A stretch of DNA of 64,000 bases from Rhipidocladum racemiflorum (Eukaryota > Streptophyta > Magnoliopsida > Poales > Poaceae), in assembly GCA_036346355.1 (NCBI GenBank), contig CM070592.1:31585467-31649466 (forward strand), read 5' to 3'. This document shows, in pieces, positions 56,430 to 64,000 of the stretch. The notes below the pieces were generated by a model, which saw only the letters and a list, made by a program, of their open reading frames with translations, made no database searches and was not told the origin of the DNA. Both the position numbers and the translations under genes were made by a program. How positions within the stretch are numbered: the stretch's first letter is position 1; each line of letters begins with the position of its first letter.

Positions 56430-57046
56430 AGCCTAGACCCTTCTTCCCTTTCTCCTGCTTTTTTTCTTTTTCCTTTTAACTTGCTGTCCTGCAACAACTT
56501 TTGTAAAGTACTTTTCATGGAATAGACATGACATTTTTAGACTTATTCAGCAATGTTTTAACTTGTCTTCTTAGCCTTCTACCTTACTGATCGCCGGCAT
56601 TAACTTGAGCGCTACTGCTCGGCTCAAGGCTTAGAAGGAAAAAAGAAGGGAGTAAAACACCCCTTGTGTCCGGGCGATCCTTTTCTCGTCGCTTTACAGT
56701 CCTGCAAACAACACGTACCCTTGTGGCCTCCGCGGGGCGGACACAGTGTAAGACGTGACAGGATGTAGGCTTTTGATAGCAGTGTTTAAATCGCCAGCCC
56801 CCACGGGGACACCCGGAGTGTCATGACCGTGCCGGGAGCTGAGTTCAAACCAGCCGCCCAATTGCCCAACCCTGTTCGCCGCACTTACAGAGTGGTCCCG
56901 CCTTTGCCATCAAGCTCACAGATCGAGCGGACTAGAGTGATCGCCCGAACACTTTGCCATAAACACACAGAACCAGACAGTCATGAAGCAACTGCAAAAA
57001 ATAACGGAACTTAATACTTAATTTACGAACAACGAGCTGTTCCCGG
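56430..57046. other. Convergent 3' regions of antisense gene and pol
   Basis: Roughly 600 bp where the plus-strand antisense gene and the minus-strand pol end tail to tail. T-rich (56455-56480) and then mixed sequence, no domain. Probably untranslated. Confidence 0.5.
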
Positions 57047-57556
57047 CTAGTCGAGCGGCCACAGGCATGATTCGACCGGCACGAGGAACAAAACCTGAAA
57101 CTTACAACCGTACAAGGGTAGAACTTGCGCAGGTTCTCTATATTCTGTGAGTTCGCTAGTCCCTCCCCGCCCTCCGTGGCCAACCTGACCGCCCCGGGTC
57201 GAGACCGGAAACCACCTTAAAGGGGCCCTCCCACTGGGAGACAAGTTTGTGCAACCCGACTGCGGCCCGAATCTTCGCAAGACCAGGTCGCCCCGCCGAT
57301 GTTCTCTCATTGACCCGGGTGGCGTGGTACCTCCTGATGCTTTGCTGATACAGAGCGGCGCGCAGGTCCGCGCGATCCCTGGCTTCTTACAGGAGATTGA
57401 CGTCGTCTTGGCGCATCTCTTCCTGATCTTATTCCGCGAACGCGTAACGCCAGCGACCCAAATGTCGATTCTGAAGGGAGGACAGCCTCTGCTCCGTAAA
57501 CCGTAAAGAATGGAGTCTCTCCGTGCCCTACCGGGAGTGGTTCGGAGTGACCACAA
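57047..57556 (-). pseudogene. pol: Tat integrase C-terminal part, shifted frame
   Basis: Contains HRRGDLVLRRFGPQ, typical of the C-terminal SH3-like domain of gypsy integrase (usually VGDLVLRR). It ends in a neighbouring frame with NSQNIENLRKFYP (about 57160-57120), the normal end of Tat pol. Three frames are used within 450 bp, so two or more indels have occurred. Confidence 0.7.
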
Positions 57557-58848
57557 GATCGCCGGAGTTCTTCAACCCACCGTGAGCCACGCTGGTGAAG
57601 TCGATCAAACGCCCGAGTCTTGAGGCCCTTCAGCACCAGCGCATTGGCTCGCTCAACTTGACCGTTGCTTCTTGGATGGGCAACGGAGGCAAAGCAGACC
57701 TTCGTGCCCATTTCTTCGCAAAAGTCCAGAAAAGCGGCACTGGTGAACTGGGCGCCATTGTCGGTGATGATACGGTTGGCGACCCCGAAGCGGGCGAAGA
57801 TCCCTTGCATGAACTTGACGGCGGCTGCGGCGGTAATGGTTCTCACGGCTTCAGCTTCCACCCACTTGGTGAATTTGTCGATGGCGACGAACAGATGAGT
57901 GTAGCCTCCTGTGGCCCGCGGGAACGGACCCAGGATATCCAGCCCCCAGACCGCGAAGGGCCATGAGAGCGGGATGGTTTGCAGAGCTTGGGCTGGTTGG
58001 TGGATTTGCTTGGCGTGGAACTGGCACGCCTCGCATCTCCTCACCAGCTCGCAAGCATCCTGGAGGGCAGTTGGCCAATAGAACCCGTGGCGGAAAGCTT
58101 TTCCCACCAGGTTCCGACTGGAAAAATGGCTCCCGCACACGCCTCCATGGATATCAGAAAGCAAAATGCTTCCCTCTTCCCGAGTGATGCACTTCAGAAG
58201 AACTCCGTTTCCACCCCGGCGGTACAGGTCCCCATCCACCAGGGTGTAGCGCTTGGCCTTTCGCGCTATCTTCTCGGCTGACGCATCATCGTCGGGGCAT
58301 ACTTGATCCCGCAGGTAGGCCAGGATCGGGTCCATCCATGTGCCTTCCCGGTCAAGTACGGCGACCACAGAGTGATCGCCCGGGTACTCCGCTTGGCCAA
58401 GCGTTTCCACCGGTGCCACTTTTCCTCCTGCAACGTGGGCTGGGGCGGCGTCACCATCGTCCCCACCAGAAACGGGGGTTGCGATAGGCAGCGTCGCCTT
58501 CCCACCTGAGGTGAGGGCTGAAGCAGCATCACCATCTTCCCCACCAGAGACGGGGGCTGAGATGGACGGTCGCGGAAGCCTTTCTTCAAAGACTCCGACC
58601 GGAACAGGGGCTCTTGTCGAGGCGAGCTGAGCGAGCTCGTCCGCCAAGTAATTGTCGCGCCGGGGTATGTGTGTATACCCTAGCCCTTCGAAGTGCCTCT
58701 CCATCTTTCTAACCTCCGCCAGGTAAGCTGCCATGACGGGATCAGAGCAGGTGAAGTCCTTCCTTGCCTGGTTGATGACCAGCAAAGAATCGCCTTTAAC
58801 CTGTAGGCGCCGTATGCCGATGGCCGCGGCTTCGAGCCCACCCGGCAA
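57307..58848 (-). CDS. pol: Tat second RNase H (C-terminal half) and integrase
   Basis: Residues 1-90 are the end of an RNase H domain (LQVKGDSLLVINQARKDFTC, YTHIPRRDNYLADELAQLAS). Next comes a Ser/Gly/Asp linker with repeated PVSGGEDGDAA units. Then the integrase zinc finger HGGVCGSHFSSRNL..CEACQFHAK (HHCC) and core (WGLDILGPFPRATGGYTHLF, ITDNGAQFTS, HPRSNGQVERANALV) with Asp-Asp-Glu all kept. It inserts the cDNA into the genome. The C-terminal end is frameshifted near 57480. Confidence 0.88.
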   Translation of the reverse strand: MPGGLEAAAIGIRRLQVKGDSLLVINQARKDFTCSDPVMAAYLAEVRKMERHFEGLGYTHIPRRDNYLADELAQLASTRAPVPVGVFEERLPRPSISAPVSGGEDGDAASALTSGGKATLPIATPVSGGDDGDAAPAHVAGGKVAPVETLGQAEYPGDHSVVAVLDREGTWMDPILAYLRDQVCPDDDASAEKIARKAKRYTLVDGDLYRRGGNGVLLKCITREEGSILLSDIHGGVCGSHFSSRNLVGKAFRHGFYWPTALQDACELVRRCEACQFHAKQIHQPAQALQTIPLSWPFAVWGLDILGPFPRATGGYTHLFVAIDKFTKWVEAEAVRTITAAAAVKFMQGIFARFGVANRIITDNGAQFTSAAFLDFCEEMGTKVCFASVAHPRSNGQVERANALVLKGLKTRAFDRLHQRGSRWVEELRRSCGHSEPLPVGHGETPFFTVYGAEAVLPSESTFGSLALRVRGIRSGRDAPRRRQSPVRSQGSRGPARRSVSAKHQEVPRHPGQ

Positions 58849-59092
58849 TCGCTTCGTATTCCAACGCGTTGTTGGTAGCTTTAAAGTCCAGGATGACTAT
58901 ATATTTGAGGGTCCCGGTCGGGAGACCAGGAGGAACCAGCCCCGCGCCTTCGAGCCTGAAGGATCCATCGAAGAGGAGCGTCAAGGCGTGGGCACGGGAC
59001 TTCCTTATCTTCCTCATCTGCGGAGTCCATTCAACAACGAAGTCCGCCGATCTTTGACTCTTGATAGCGATCTGGGGCAAATTTGAGCCCAA
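58590..59092 (-). other. Tat additional (archaeal-type) RNase H domain
   Basis: The N-terminal half is read in the 59092-58796 frame (LLFDGSFRLEGAGLVPPGLP, ATNNALEYEAI, with Asp and Glu positions of RNase H). The second half continues in the integrase frame (GDSLLVINQ, NYLADELAQ). The domain is therefore split by a frameshift near 58830. A second RNase H after the usual one is a known Tat/Ogre-lineage feature. Confidence 0.8.
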
Positions 59093-60212
59093 ATTCCCCA
59101 GCTCGGCCAGACCACTTAGCGTCGACCTTCACTTCACGATTGTGGAGGATCTCCCGCAGAGGATACGAGGAGACCACAGTGATCTCCCTTCCTTGGAAAT
59201 AATGTCGCAGCTTTCTTGATGCCATCGGCCTGGCGTACACCATTTTACGGGCACTGGGATACCTAGTTTCAGCATCATGCAGCACCTTGCTCACATAATA
59301 GACCGGCCGCTGCACGCCCTCTCGCTCTGCTACTAGTGCTGCACTCACCGCCGAGGGGCTTGCCGCTACATAGAGGAGAAGCGGCTCACCAGGCTCAGGG
59401 GCGACCAGCACAGGAGGCGAGGAGAGATACTTCTTCAGATCTTCAAGTGCTTGTTGGGCTTCCGGGGTCCACTCGAAGGAATTAGTCTTCTTCATCAGCT
59501 TGAATAATGGGAGACTTTTCTCCCCCAGCCGGGCTATGAACCGGCCGAGGGAGGCCAGGCGACCAGCTAAGCACTGAAGCTGCTTGAGCCGGACAGGTGG
59601 CTTCATCCGCTCAATTGCTTCAATCTTGTCTGGATTGGCTTCGATCCCTCGGCTGGAGACCAGAAAGCCAAGCAACTTCCCAGATGACACTCCGAACACG
59701 CACTTCTCAGGATTCAGCTTCAAGCAGTAGTGCCGGAGGTGGGAGAAAGTTTCCTCCAGATCCTCAACCAACCCATCAGCGGCCTTAGCTTTTATCACCA
59801 AATCATCAACATATACCTCCAGGTTCTTCCCAATTTGCGACTTGAATACAATATGCATGGCTCGCTGGTAGGTAGATCCGGCATTCTTCAACCCAAAGGG
59901 CATTCGAATATAACAGTATACGCCAAAAGAGGTTACAAAGGCCGTCTTTTCTTCGTCTTCCTGCGCCATTCTAATCTGATGATATCCTGAGTAGGCGTCT
60001 AGGAAACATAGAGCCTCACACCCTGCCGTAGAATCGACAACGAGGTCAATCCTTGGCAGAGGGTAAGGGTCCTTAGGGCAGGCTTTATTGAGGTCGGTGA
60101 AGTCTATACACATTCGCCACTTCCCATTGGACTTCTTCACGAGTACGGGGTTAGCCAGCCACTCAGGGTAGGCGGCTTCCCGCACAACTCCGGCTTGTAA
60201 TAGCTTCTCCAC
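59031..60212 (-). CDS. pol: Tat reverse transcriptase and first RNase H
   Basis: Starts in the RT fingers (MEKLLQAGVVREAAYPEWLA). Then KSNGKWRMCIDFTDLNKACP, FLDAYSGYHQIRMAQEDEEK and MPFGLKNAGSTYQRAM, the active site YVDDLVIKAKA (codons at 59802-59813), GIEANPDKIEAI and the RNase H domain LLLYVAASPSAVSAALVAER..RPVYYVSKVLHDAETRYP. The RT N-terminus lies upstream in other frames. The first RNase H keeps its fold motifs but ends in a shifted tail near 59080. Confidence 0.9.
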   Translation of the reverse strand: MEKLLQAGVVREAAYPEWLANPVLVKKSNGKWRMCIDFTDLNKACPKDPYPLPRIDLVVDSTAGCEALCFLDAYSGYHQIRMAQEDEEKTAFVTSFGVYCYIRMPFGLKNAGSTYQRAMHIVFKSQIGKNLEVYVDDLVIKAKAADGLVEDLEETFSHLRHYCLKLNPEKCVFGVSSGKLLGFLVSSRGIEANPDKIEAIERMKPPVRLKQLQCLAGRLASLGRFIARLGEKSLPLFKLMKKTNSFEWTPEAQQALEDLKKYLSSPPVLVAPEPGEPLLLYVAASPSAVSAALVAEREGVQRPVYYVSKVLHDAETRYPSARKMVYARPMASRKLRHYFQGREITVVSSYPLREILHNREVKVDAKWSGRAGEFGLKFAPDRYQESKIGGLRC

Positions 60213-60412
60213 TTCTTCCCGAATGGCCTCTTGTCGCTCGGCGCGCCTCGGACCTTACATCGGTGGAGTGCGCTCCAGGTAGCGTTGCCAATCGGTGCTC
60301 GATCACCTCCTAGGGACCCGGTCATTTGAGATGGTTCCCGAGCGAACACATCTAGATTAGACCGGAGGAAGGTGACGAGCGTCTTCCTATTTGGCGCCGA
60401 GATCGGCGCCAA
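60137..60412 (-). pseudogene. pol: Tat protease-RT linker, frameshifted
   Basis: Begins RKTLVTFLRSNLDVFAREPS, the conserved run-in to gypsy RT, then shifts frame at least twice before joining the RT frame at 60212. Downstream RT motifs are intact, so the breaks are small indels. Confidence 0.7.
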
Positions 60413-60539
60413 TTCTCACACCTTGCCCGAGCCTTCCTCACCCACGGGGACCACCTTCACCTCACCCGAGGGGTGGGTGAAGCGGGCCTTGGCCGAGGAG
60501 TGCTCGAGGGGTCTTCATGCCACGCTACCGAGCAGCGGC

Positions 60540-61958
60540 TCAGCCAAGTCTTGCACTTGTTTCTTGGCGCAAGGCTTCGAGCTTGTCCACCTTTACCACA
60601 ATGGGGCCCTCTGGCCCAGGGATCTTCATCAGCAAATAAGCATGATGCGTAACTGCCATGAATTTGACTAGCGCTGGCCGGCCAAGCAGGGCGTTGTAAG
60701 GGAGGTCGAAGTCGGCGACCTCGAAGTTGATGAGCTCCGTCCGGAAGTTTTCAACGCTTCCGAACGTGACGGGCAGCTGGACTTGTCCCAGGGGCATTAG
60801 GCCCATCCCGGGGGCAATTCCATAAAAAAGCGGTGCGGGGCGCAGCTCTTCATAAGGTATTTGGAGCGCTTGATACGCCCCGACCGACAGCAGGTTGATG
60901 GCGCTTCCTCCATCAACGAGTACTCGCCCAAGCTTCGCATTCCTGACCGTAGGGGCGACCACGATCGGGAGATGGTTTGGGCCTGAAGTGTTCGTCGGGT
61001 GGTCGGCCCGACTGAAAGTGATCGATTGATCCGACCACTTCAGTAGCCGACTCGTCCCGGGCTCTGGCATGGTGGCACACACCTGTCTCAACTCTCGCTT
61101 GTACTGCGAGTTGGAAGAGTAGGTGGCCGAGCCCCCATGAATGTATGCCACCGTGTGCTCGGCTTGTTGGAAAGCCAGTGGGGGGTCATCTTCGTCGTCA
61201 TCATCTTCGCGATCCTTTTCGCGGCGCTTCTTGAGCCGCTTTTCCACCAACTTGGACACAACCTGGCAATCTTCCAGGTCGTGTCCATTTGTGCGGTGGA
61301 TGGGGCAGTATGGCTTGCCCCTGTCGTCTTCACGGCGGGGAGAACGGCGGTCCCTGCGATTGTCTCGCTGGTCCCGGCGATCTCTCCTTCGCTCCTGATC
61401 GTCGCGCCGCTGAGGCTTGGCTTCTGGATCGGCCACCAAAACCTCTCGGGCGACGGCCTCCTTGCGCTTCTTCTTTTTACGGTCGGAGGACTTCGACGCC
61501 CCGGCTTGGTCAGGGTTTGAGGGCCCCGCTGCACCCTTCCGAGCCTCCGCTGCCCGGGCACACTTGTGAGCCAGGGAGAAAAGCTCGGAAGTGGTAGCAA
61601 CAGTGCGGGTAGCCATCTTCTCCCGCATCTTCTGATCCCTAACCCCCCTCCGGAACGCGATAATAACCGACTGCTCAGAGATCCGGGGGATCGTGTTGCG
61701 GCAATGGCTAAACCGCCGAATAAACCCCCTCAGGGACTCCCCCTCCTTCTGCTCCAAAGCGTGGAGGTCGTCCTCCACACCCGGTTGAGCGTAGGAGCCC
61801 TGAAAGTTGGCGACAAAAATGTCGCACAGTTCCTCCCACGAGTGTACCGAACCCCGAGGAAGGTTCAGCAGCCAGGAGCGGGCGGAGCCTGTCAGCGACA
61901 TCGGGAAGTAGTTGGCCATAACTCTGTCGGACCCCCCGGCAGCGCGCACCACCGTCAT
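60540..61958 (-). CDS. gag: Tat Gag (C-terminal two thirds) and aspartic protease
   Basis: Starts inside the retrotransposon gag domain (PMSLTGSARSWLLNLPRGSV, YAQPGVEDDLHALEQKEGES, IIAFRRGVRDQKMREKMATR), so the true start lies upstream in shifted frames. A Lys/Arg-rich linker is followed by YCPIHRTNGHDLEDCQVV, a CHHC-type nucleic-acid-binding motif. A poly-Asp/Glu stretch (EDDDDEDDP) comes next, then the protease with active site LVDGGSAINLL (codons about 60900-60930) and ALLGRPALVKF. Gag packages the RNA and the protease matures the polyprotein. Confidence 0.88.
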   Translation of the reverse strand: MTVVRAAGGSDRVMANYFPMSLTGSARSWLLNLPRGSVHSWEELCDIFVANFQGSYAQPGVEDDLHALEQKEGESLRGFIRRFSHCRNTIPRISEQSVIIAFRRGVRDQKMREKMATRTVATTSELFSLAHKCARAAEARKGAAGPSNPDQAGASKSSDRKKKKRKEAVAREVLVADPEAKPQRRDDQERRRDRRDQRDNRRDRRSPRREDDRGKPYCPIHRTNGHDLEDCQVVSKLVEKRLKKRREKDREDDDDEDDPPLAFQQAEHTVAYIHGGSATYSSNSQYKRELRQVCATMPEPGTSRLLKWSDQSITFSRADHPTNTSGPNHLPIVVAPTVRNAKLGRVLVDGGSAINLLSVGAYQALQIPYEELRPAPLFYGIAPGMGLMPLGQVQLPVTFGSVENFRTELINFEVADFDLPYNALLGRPALVKFMAVTHHAYLLMKIPGPEGPIVVKVDKLEALRQETSARLG

Positions 61959-61995
61959 ATAAATCTGCAGGAATTCTTCAGGGTTGGTGGTGCCG

Positions 61996-62509
61996 TCATA
62001 CTTCTCGATGGGCGCGGGACGAAATCTTTCTGGCCACGCCGATTGGCGTAGACGGAGGGAAAACGCCTGGCACCCAACATTGTATGGGGAGTAGTGTCGC
62101 CCACCAGCCCCCTGACCCTGAGATGGGGTCGAGGAGTGCGAGTCTACACTCTCCCCAGAGTCGGAAGGGGAAGCCCCCTTCGGTGGCCGGCGGCCGAGGG
62201 TTCGGCGCGTCGATGCGGATGACGCCTCCGAAGAACTTGACGCAGATCGTCTCCCCGCTGGAGCCGCCCCTCATTGAGGCGTGCCCTTAGATCCCCGCGG
62301 CTCTCCTCCGGCATGGGAGTACCGCGGGAAGATGCGGAAGCTGGTGCACGTCCCCCTGTTGCAGAGGGGGCTGCAGCCAGTACTCCCTTCCCTTTATCCC
62401 GGCTCCTGCGGCCGGGAGAAACCGCCAAAGAGCGACTGGAAGCTTGCGCATCCACCATACGAACTCCTTGGCGGAGGCCGCCGGAAGCCCCCGGCTGAAT
62501 TGCCCACAA
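61996..62509 (-). pseudogene. gag: Tat Gag N-terminal region, frameshifted
   Basis: Two overlapping minus-strand frames (62509-62144 and 62274-61996) share pieces of a Ser/Arg/Pro-rich gag front (LRARLNEGRLQRGDDLRQVL). A third frame near 62020-61960 supplies the conserved run-in to the gag domain. At least two indels separate them. Confidence 0.6.
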
Positions 62510-62884
62510 GAACTCTTCTTTGGTGAGTCCACTAGACGGGCAATGTCACGAAGCCAAGGGTGGGTGGGGGTATCGCCCGTCGCTTGGACCGAGGATGATC
62601 CAGGAGCAACCGGGCCGCATGAAGGCTTTGCATTGGGGTATCTTCCCCCAACAGCAAGCGCCGCTGGACCGGCTGAACTCCGGGCTTGGATGTGGCTCGC
62701 GCCCCTCCCGCCGCAGAAGGACCCGGCTGGCCCGGCTCCCTTACCGGGAGCCGAGATCGGCTCCGGGCGCTGCTTTCCTCGGGGAGGGCGCTACGCTGGC
62801 GATGAGATTCCGCCATACCGGATGATCTTCGGATTCTTGCAAACTCCTCAAAAAGGAATGGAAGAAAGGAACGATCTAACCACT

Positions 62885-62905
62885 AAGCCCCTACCTGGCG
62901 CGCCA
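62885..62905 (-). promoter_or_regulatory. Tat primer binding site
   Basis: Minus strand reads TGGCGCGCCAGGTAGGGGC one base after the 5' LTR end. This is the usual site in grass Tat-type elements. Confidence 0.8.
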
Positions 62906-62906
62906 C

Positions 62907-64000
62907 TGTCGGCGTACTAGCCAACAGGCACCCTAAGATTGGGTGCTTGAGAGATTCGGACTGGGGGCTTTTGTGGCAACCGCTCCAAATATGGGAAGAA
63001 CGGGATGCTGGGAGCAAGCAAGAAGACAGTAGAGTTTACCCAGGTTCGGGCCCTCCGAAGGAGTAATAGCCCTAGTCCTGCTTGGTGGTTTCCTCTGAGT
63101 TCAAAGTTCTTACAAAGCTGGGGAAGAAGACCCTCCCAGGCTCGGCCAACTAAAAATCAACAACCCTCTCCCATGCATCCTAGCTCCCTTTTTATACTCG
63201 GGCTGGCTGAGGTGCATGGGGCTTACAAGCTTGCGTAAAGCAAGCGCCTGACACGTTACCACAGTGCATTTAATGCACCCGTCACATTCTCTTACATCAC
63301 ATTTAATGCCTGTCCTAGCCGACGTAGACTTCGCTTTGGGCCCCGCCTGTCTGTCACCCCCGCATGCTCCACCAGGAGAGAGGGGATGTCGATTCGGTGC
63401 CCCCCATCATTAATGCGCGCCTAGGGAAGGCGCGCCGCCATACCACAGCCTTTATACTCTGCAATTAATGCGCACGTCTCGCATTAAATACCCTTGACCC
63501 TGTAGCACAGATTACGGAGTTGATTCTCGGGAACTACGCCCCGAGGAGTGGCCTGAGCGCCACCTGTCCCCTGGGCGAGCACCTTTGCTGGTCGCCCCGG
63601 GGAGTGGCCTGAGCGCCACCTGTCCCCAGGGCGAGCACCTTTGCTGGTCGCCCCGGGGAGTGGCTGGCGCCACTGTCCCAGTGGCGAGCACCTTTGTGGT
63701 CGCCCGGAGTGGCTGGCGCCACTGTCCCAGTGGCGAGCACCTTTTGGTCGCCCGGGAGTGGCCCGAGCGCCACCTGTCCCCAGGGCGAGCACCTTTGCTG
63801 GTCGCCCCGGGGAGTGGCCTGAGCGCCACCTGTCCCCTGGGCGAGCACCTTTGCTGGTCGCCCCGGGGAGTGGCCTGAGCGCCACCTGTCCCCTGGGCGA
63901 GCACCTTTGCTGGTCGCCCCGGGGAGTGGCCTGAGCGCCACCTGTCCCCTGGGCGAGCACCTTTGCCGTCGCCAGGAGTGGCCTGAGCGCCACCTGTCCC
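62907..64000 (-). repeat. Tat element 5' LTR, cut by window edge
   Basis: Starts TGTCGGCGTACTAGCC on the plus strand, exactly as at 52061. It holds about 620 bp of unique LTR and then at least eight copies of the minisatellite before the window ends. Confidence 0.9.
63545..64000. repeat. LTR minisatellite, second copy
   Basis: Same unit as at 52688-53420. Here the first units are mostly the CCTGAGCGCCACCTGTCCCC form, whereas the other LTR has many CTCGAGCGCCACTGCCCCTG forms, so the two arrays differ in content although the flanking LTR is identical. Confidence 0.85.

Larger units (their letters stand above)
52061..64000 (-). mobile_element. Tat-lineage Ty3/gypsy element (right end beyond window)
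   Basis: Read on the minus strand: 5' LTR (62907 to beyond 64000), primer site, gag-protease, RT-RNase H, a second RNase H, integrase, an antisense gene, polypurine tract and 3' LTR (52061-53468). The doubled RNase H and the antisense gene between integrase and 3' LTR are marks of the Tat lineage in grasses. LTR ends are TGTCAGCG..CGCCGACA. GAAGG at 52056-52060 is the expected left target duplication. Its partner is outside the window. Confidence 0.92.

Overview
This window is nuclear DNA from a grass (Poaceae). I see no intact host gene. Nearly all of it is a nest of transposable elements of types typical of grass genomes: Ty3/gypsy LTRs that begin TGTAACAYCC, a Hopscotch/Retrofit-like copia element, a SIRE/Maximus-type copia element, a Tat-lineage gypsy element with an antisense ORF, a CACTA (En/Spm) transposon, TRIM-type short LTR units, Stowaway and hAT elements, and one firm plus one candidate Helitron. 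Introns are GT-AG and there is no operon structure. The species cannot be named from the sequence.

Layout, left to right. 1-243: cut-off TIR MITE. 244-1938: gypsy LTR remnant. 2058-7807: solo gypsy LTR (target duplication CTAGG) carrying a probable second LTR insertion (2511-5818). 7994-12287: 4.3 kb copia element on the minus strand (target duplication CAAAT) with a gutted reverse transcriptase. 12437-14200: hAT-like element with a GC-rich minisatellite. 14201-17921: gene-poor DNA with GA-rich simple sequence, a Stowaway MITE and a possible orphan exon. 17922-19229: minus-strand Helitron with a duplicated 5' end. 19915-31439: tandem TRIM array (LTR-int-LTR-int-LTR, target duplication GTCTC). 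Two of its LTRs contain small insertions, and the third is split by a 10.1 kb CACTA element (21245-31368). That CACTA element carries a broken TNP2-type transposase and a second gene (Ptta/En-Spm domain, DUF8039-like region and Ulp1-like cysteine protease domain). 31523-34778: candidate Helitron with exon-like pieces. 35450-36246: hAT element. 37125-47487: several large gypsy LTRs, including a 3.5 kb solo LTR (target duplication CCAGG) nested in another LTR. 47488-end: a SIRE-type copia element, inserted in a gypsy LTR and itself interrupted at 52061, inside its integrase, by a Tat-lineage gypsy element that runs off the right edge.

The genes work only as parts of their elements. The Tat element reads right to left (gag-protease, RT-RNase H, second RNase H, integrase). 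Between integrase and 3' LTR it carries an oppositely oriented gene with its own TATA box and two likely introns. The two Tat LTRs look identical over about 620 bp, so the insertion is recent, yet its coding frames contain many small indels. In the CACTA element, the promoter of the second gene holds five hairpins made of the same motif found in the element's ends, which suggests autoregulation by its own DNA-binding protein. Boundaries marked by TG..CA ends plus target-site duplications are the best-supported calls here. Lineage names rest on recognised motifs and not on a database search.
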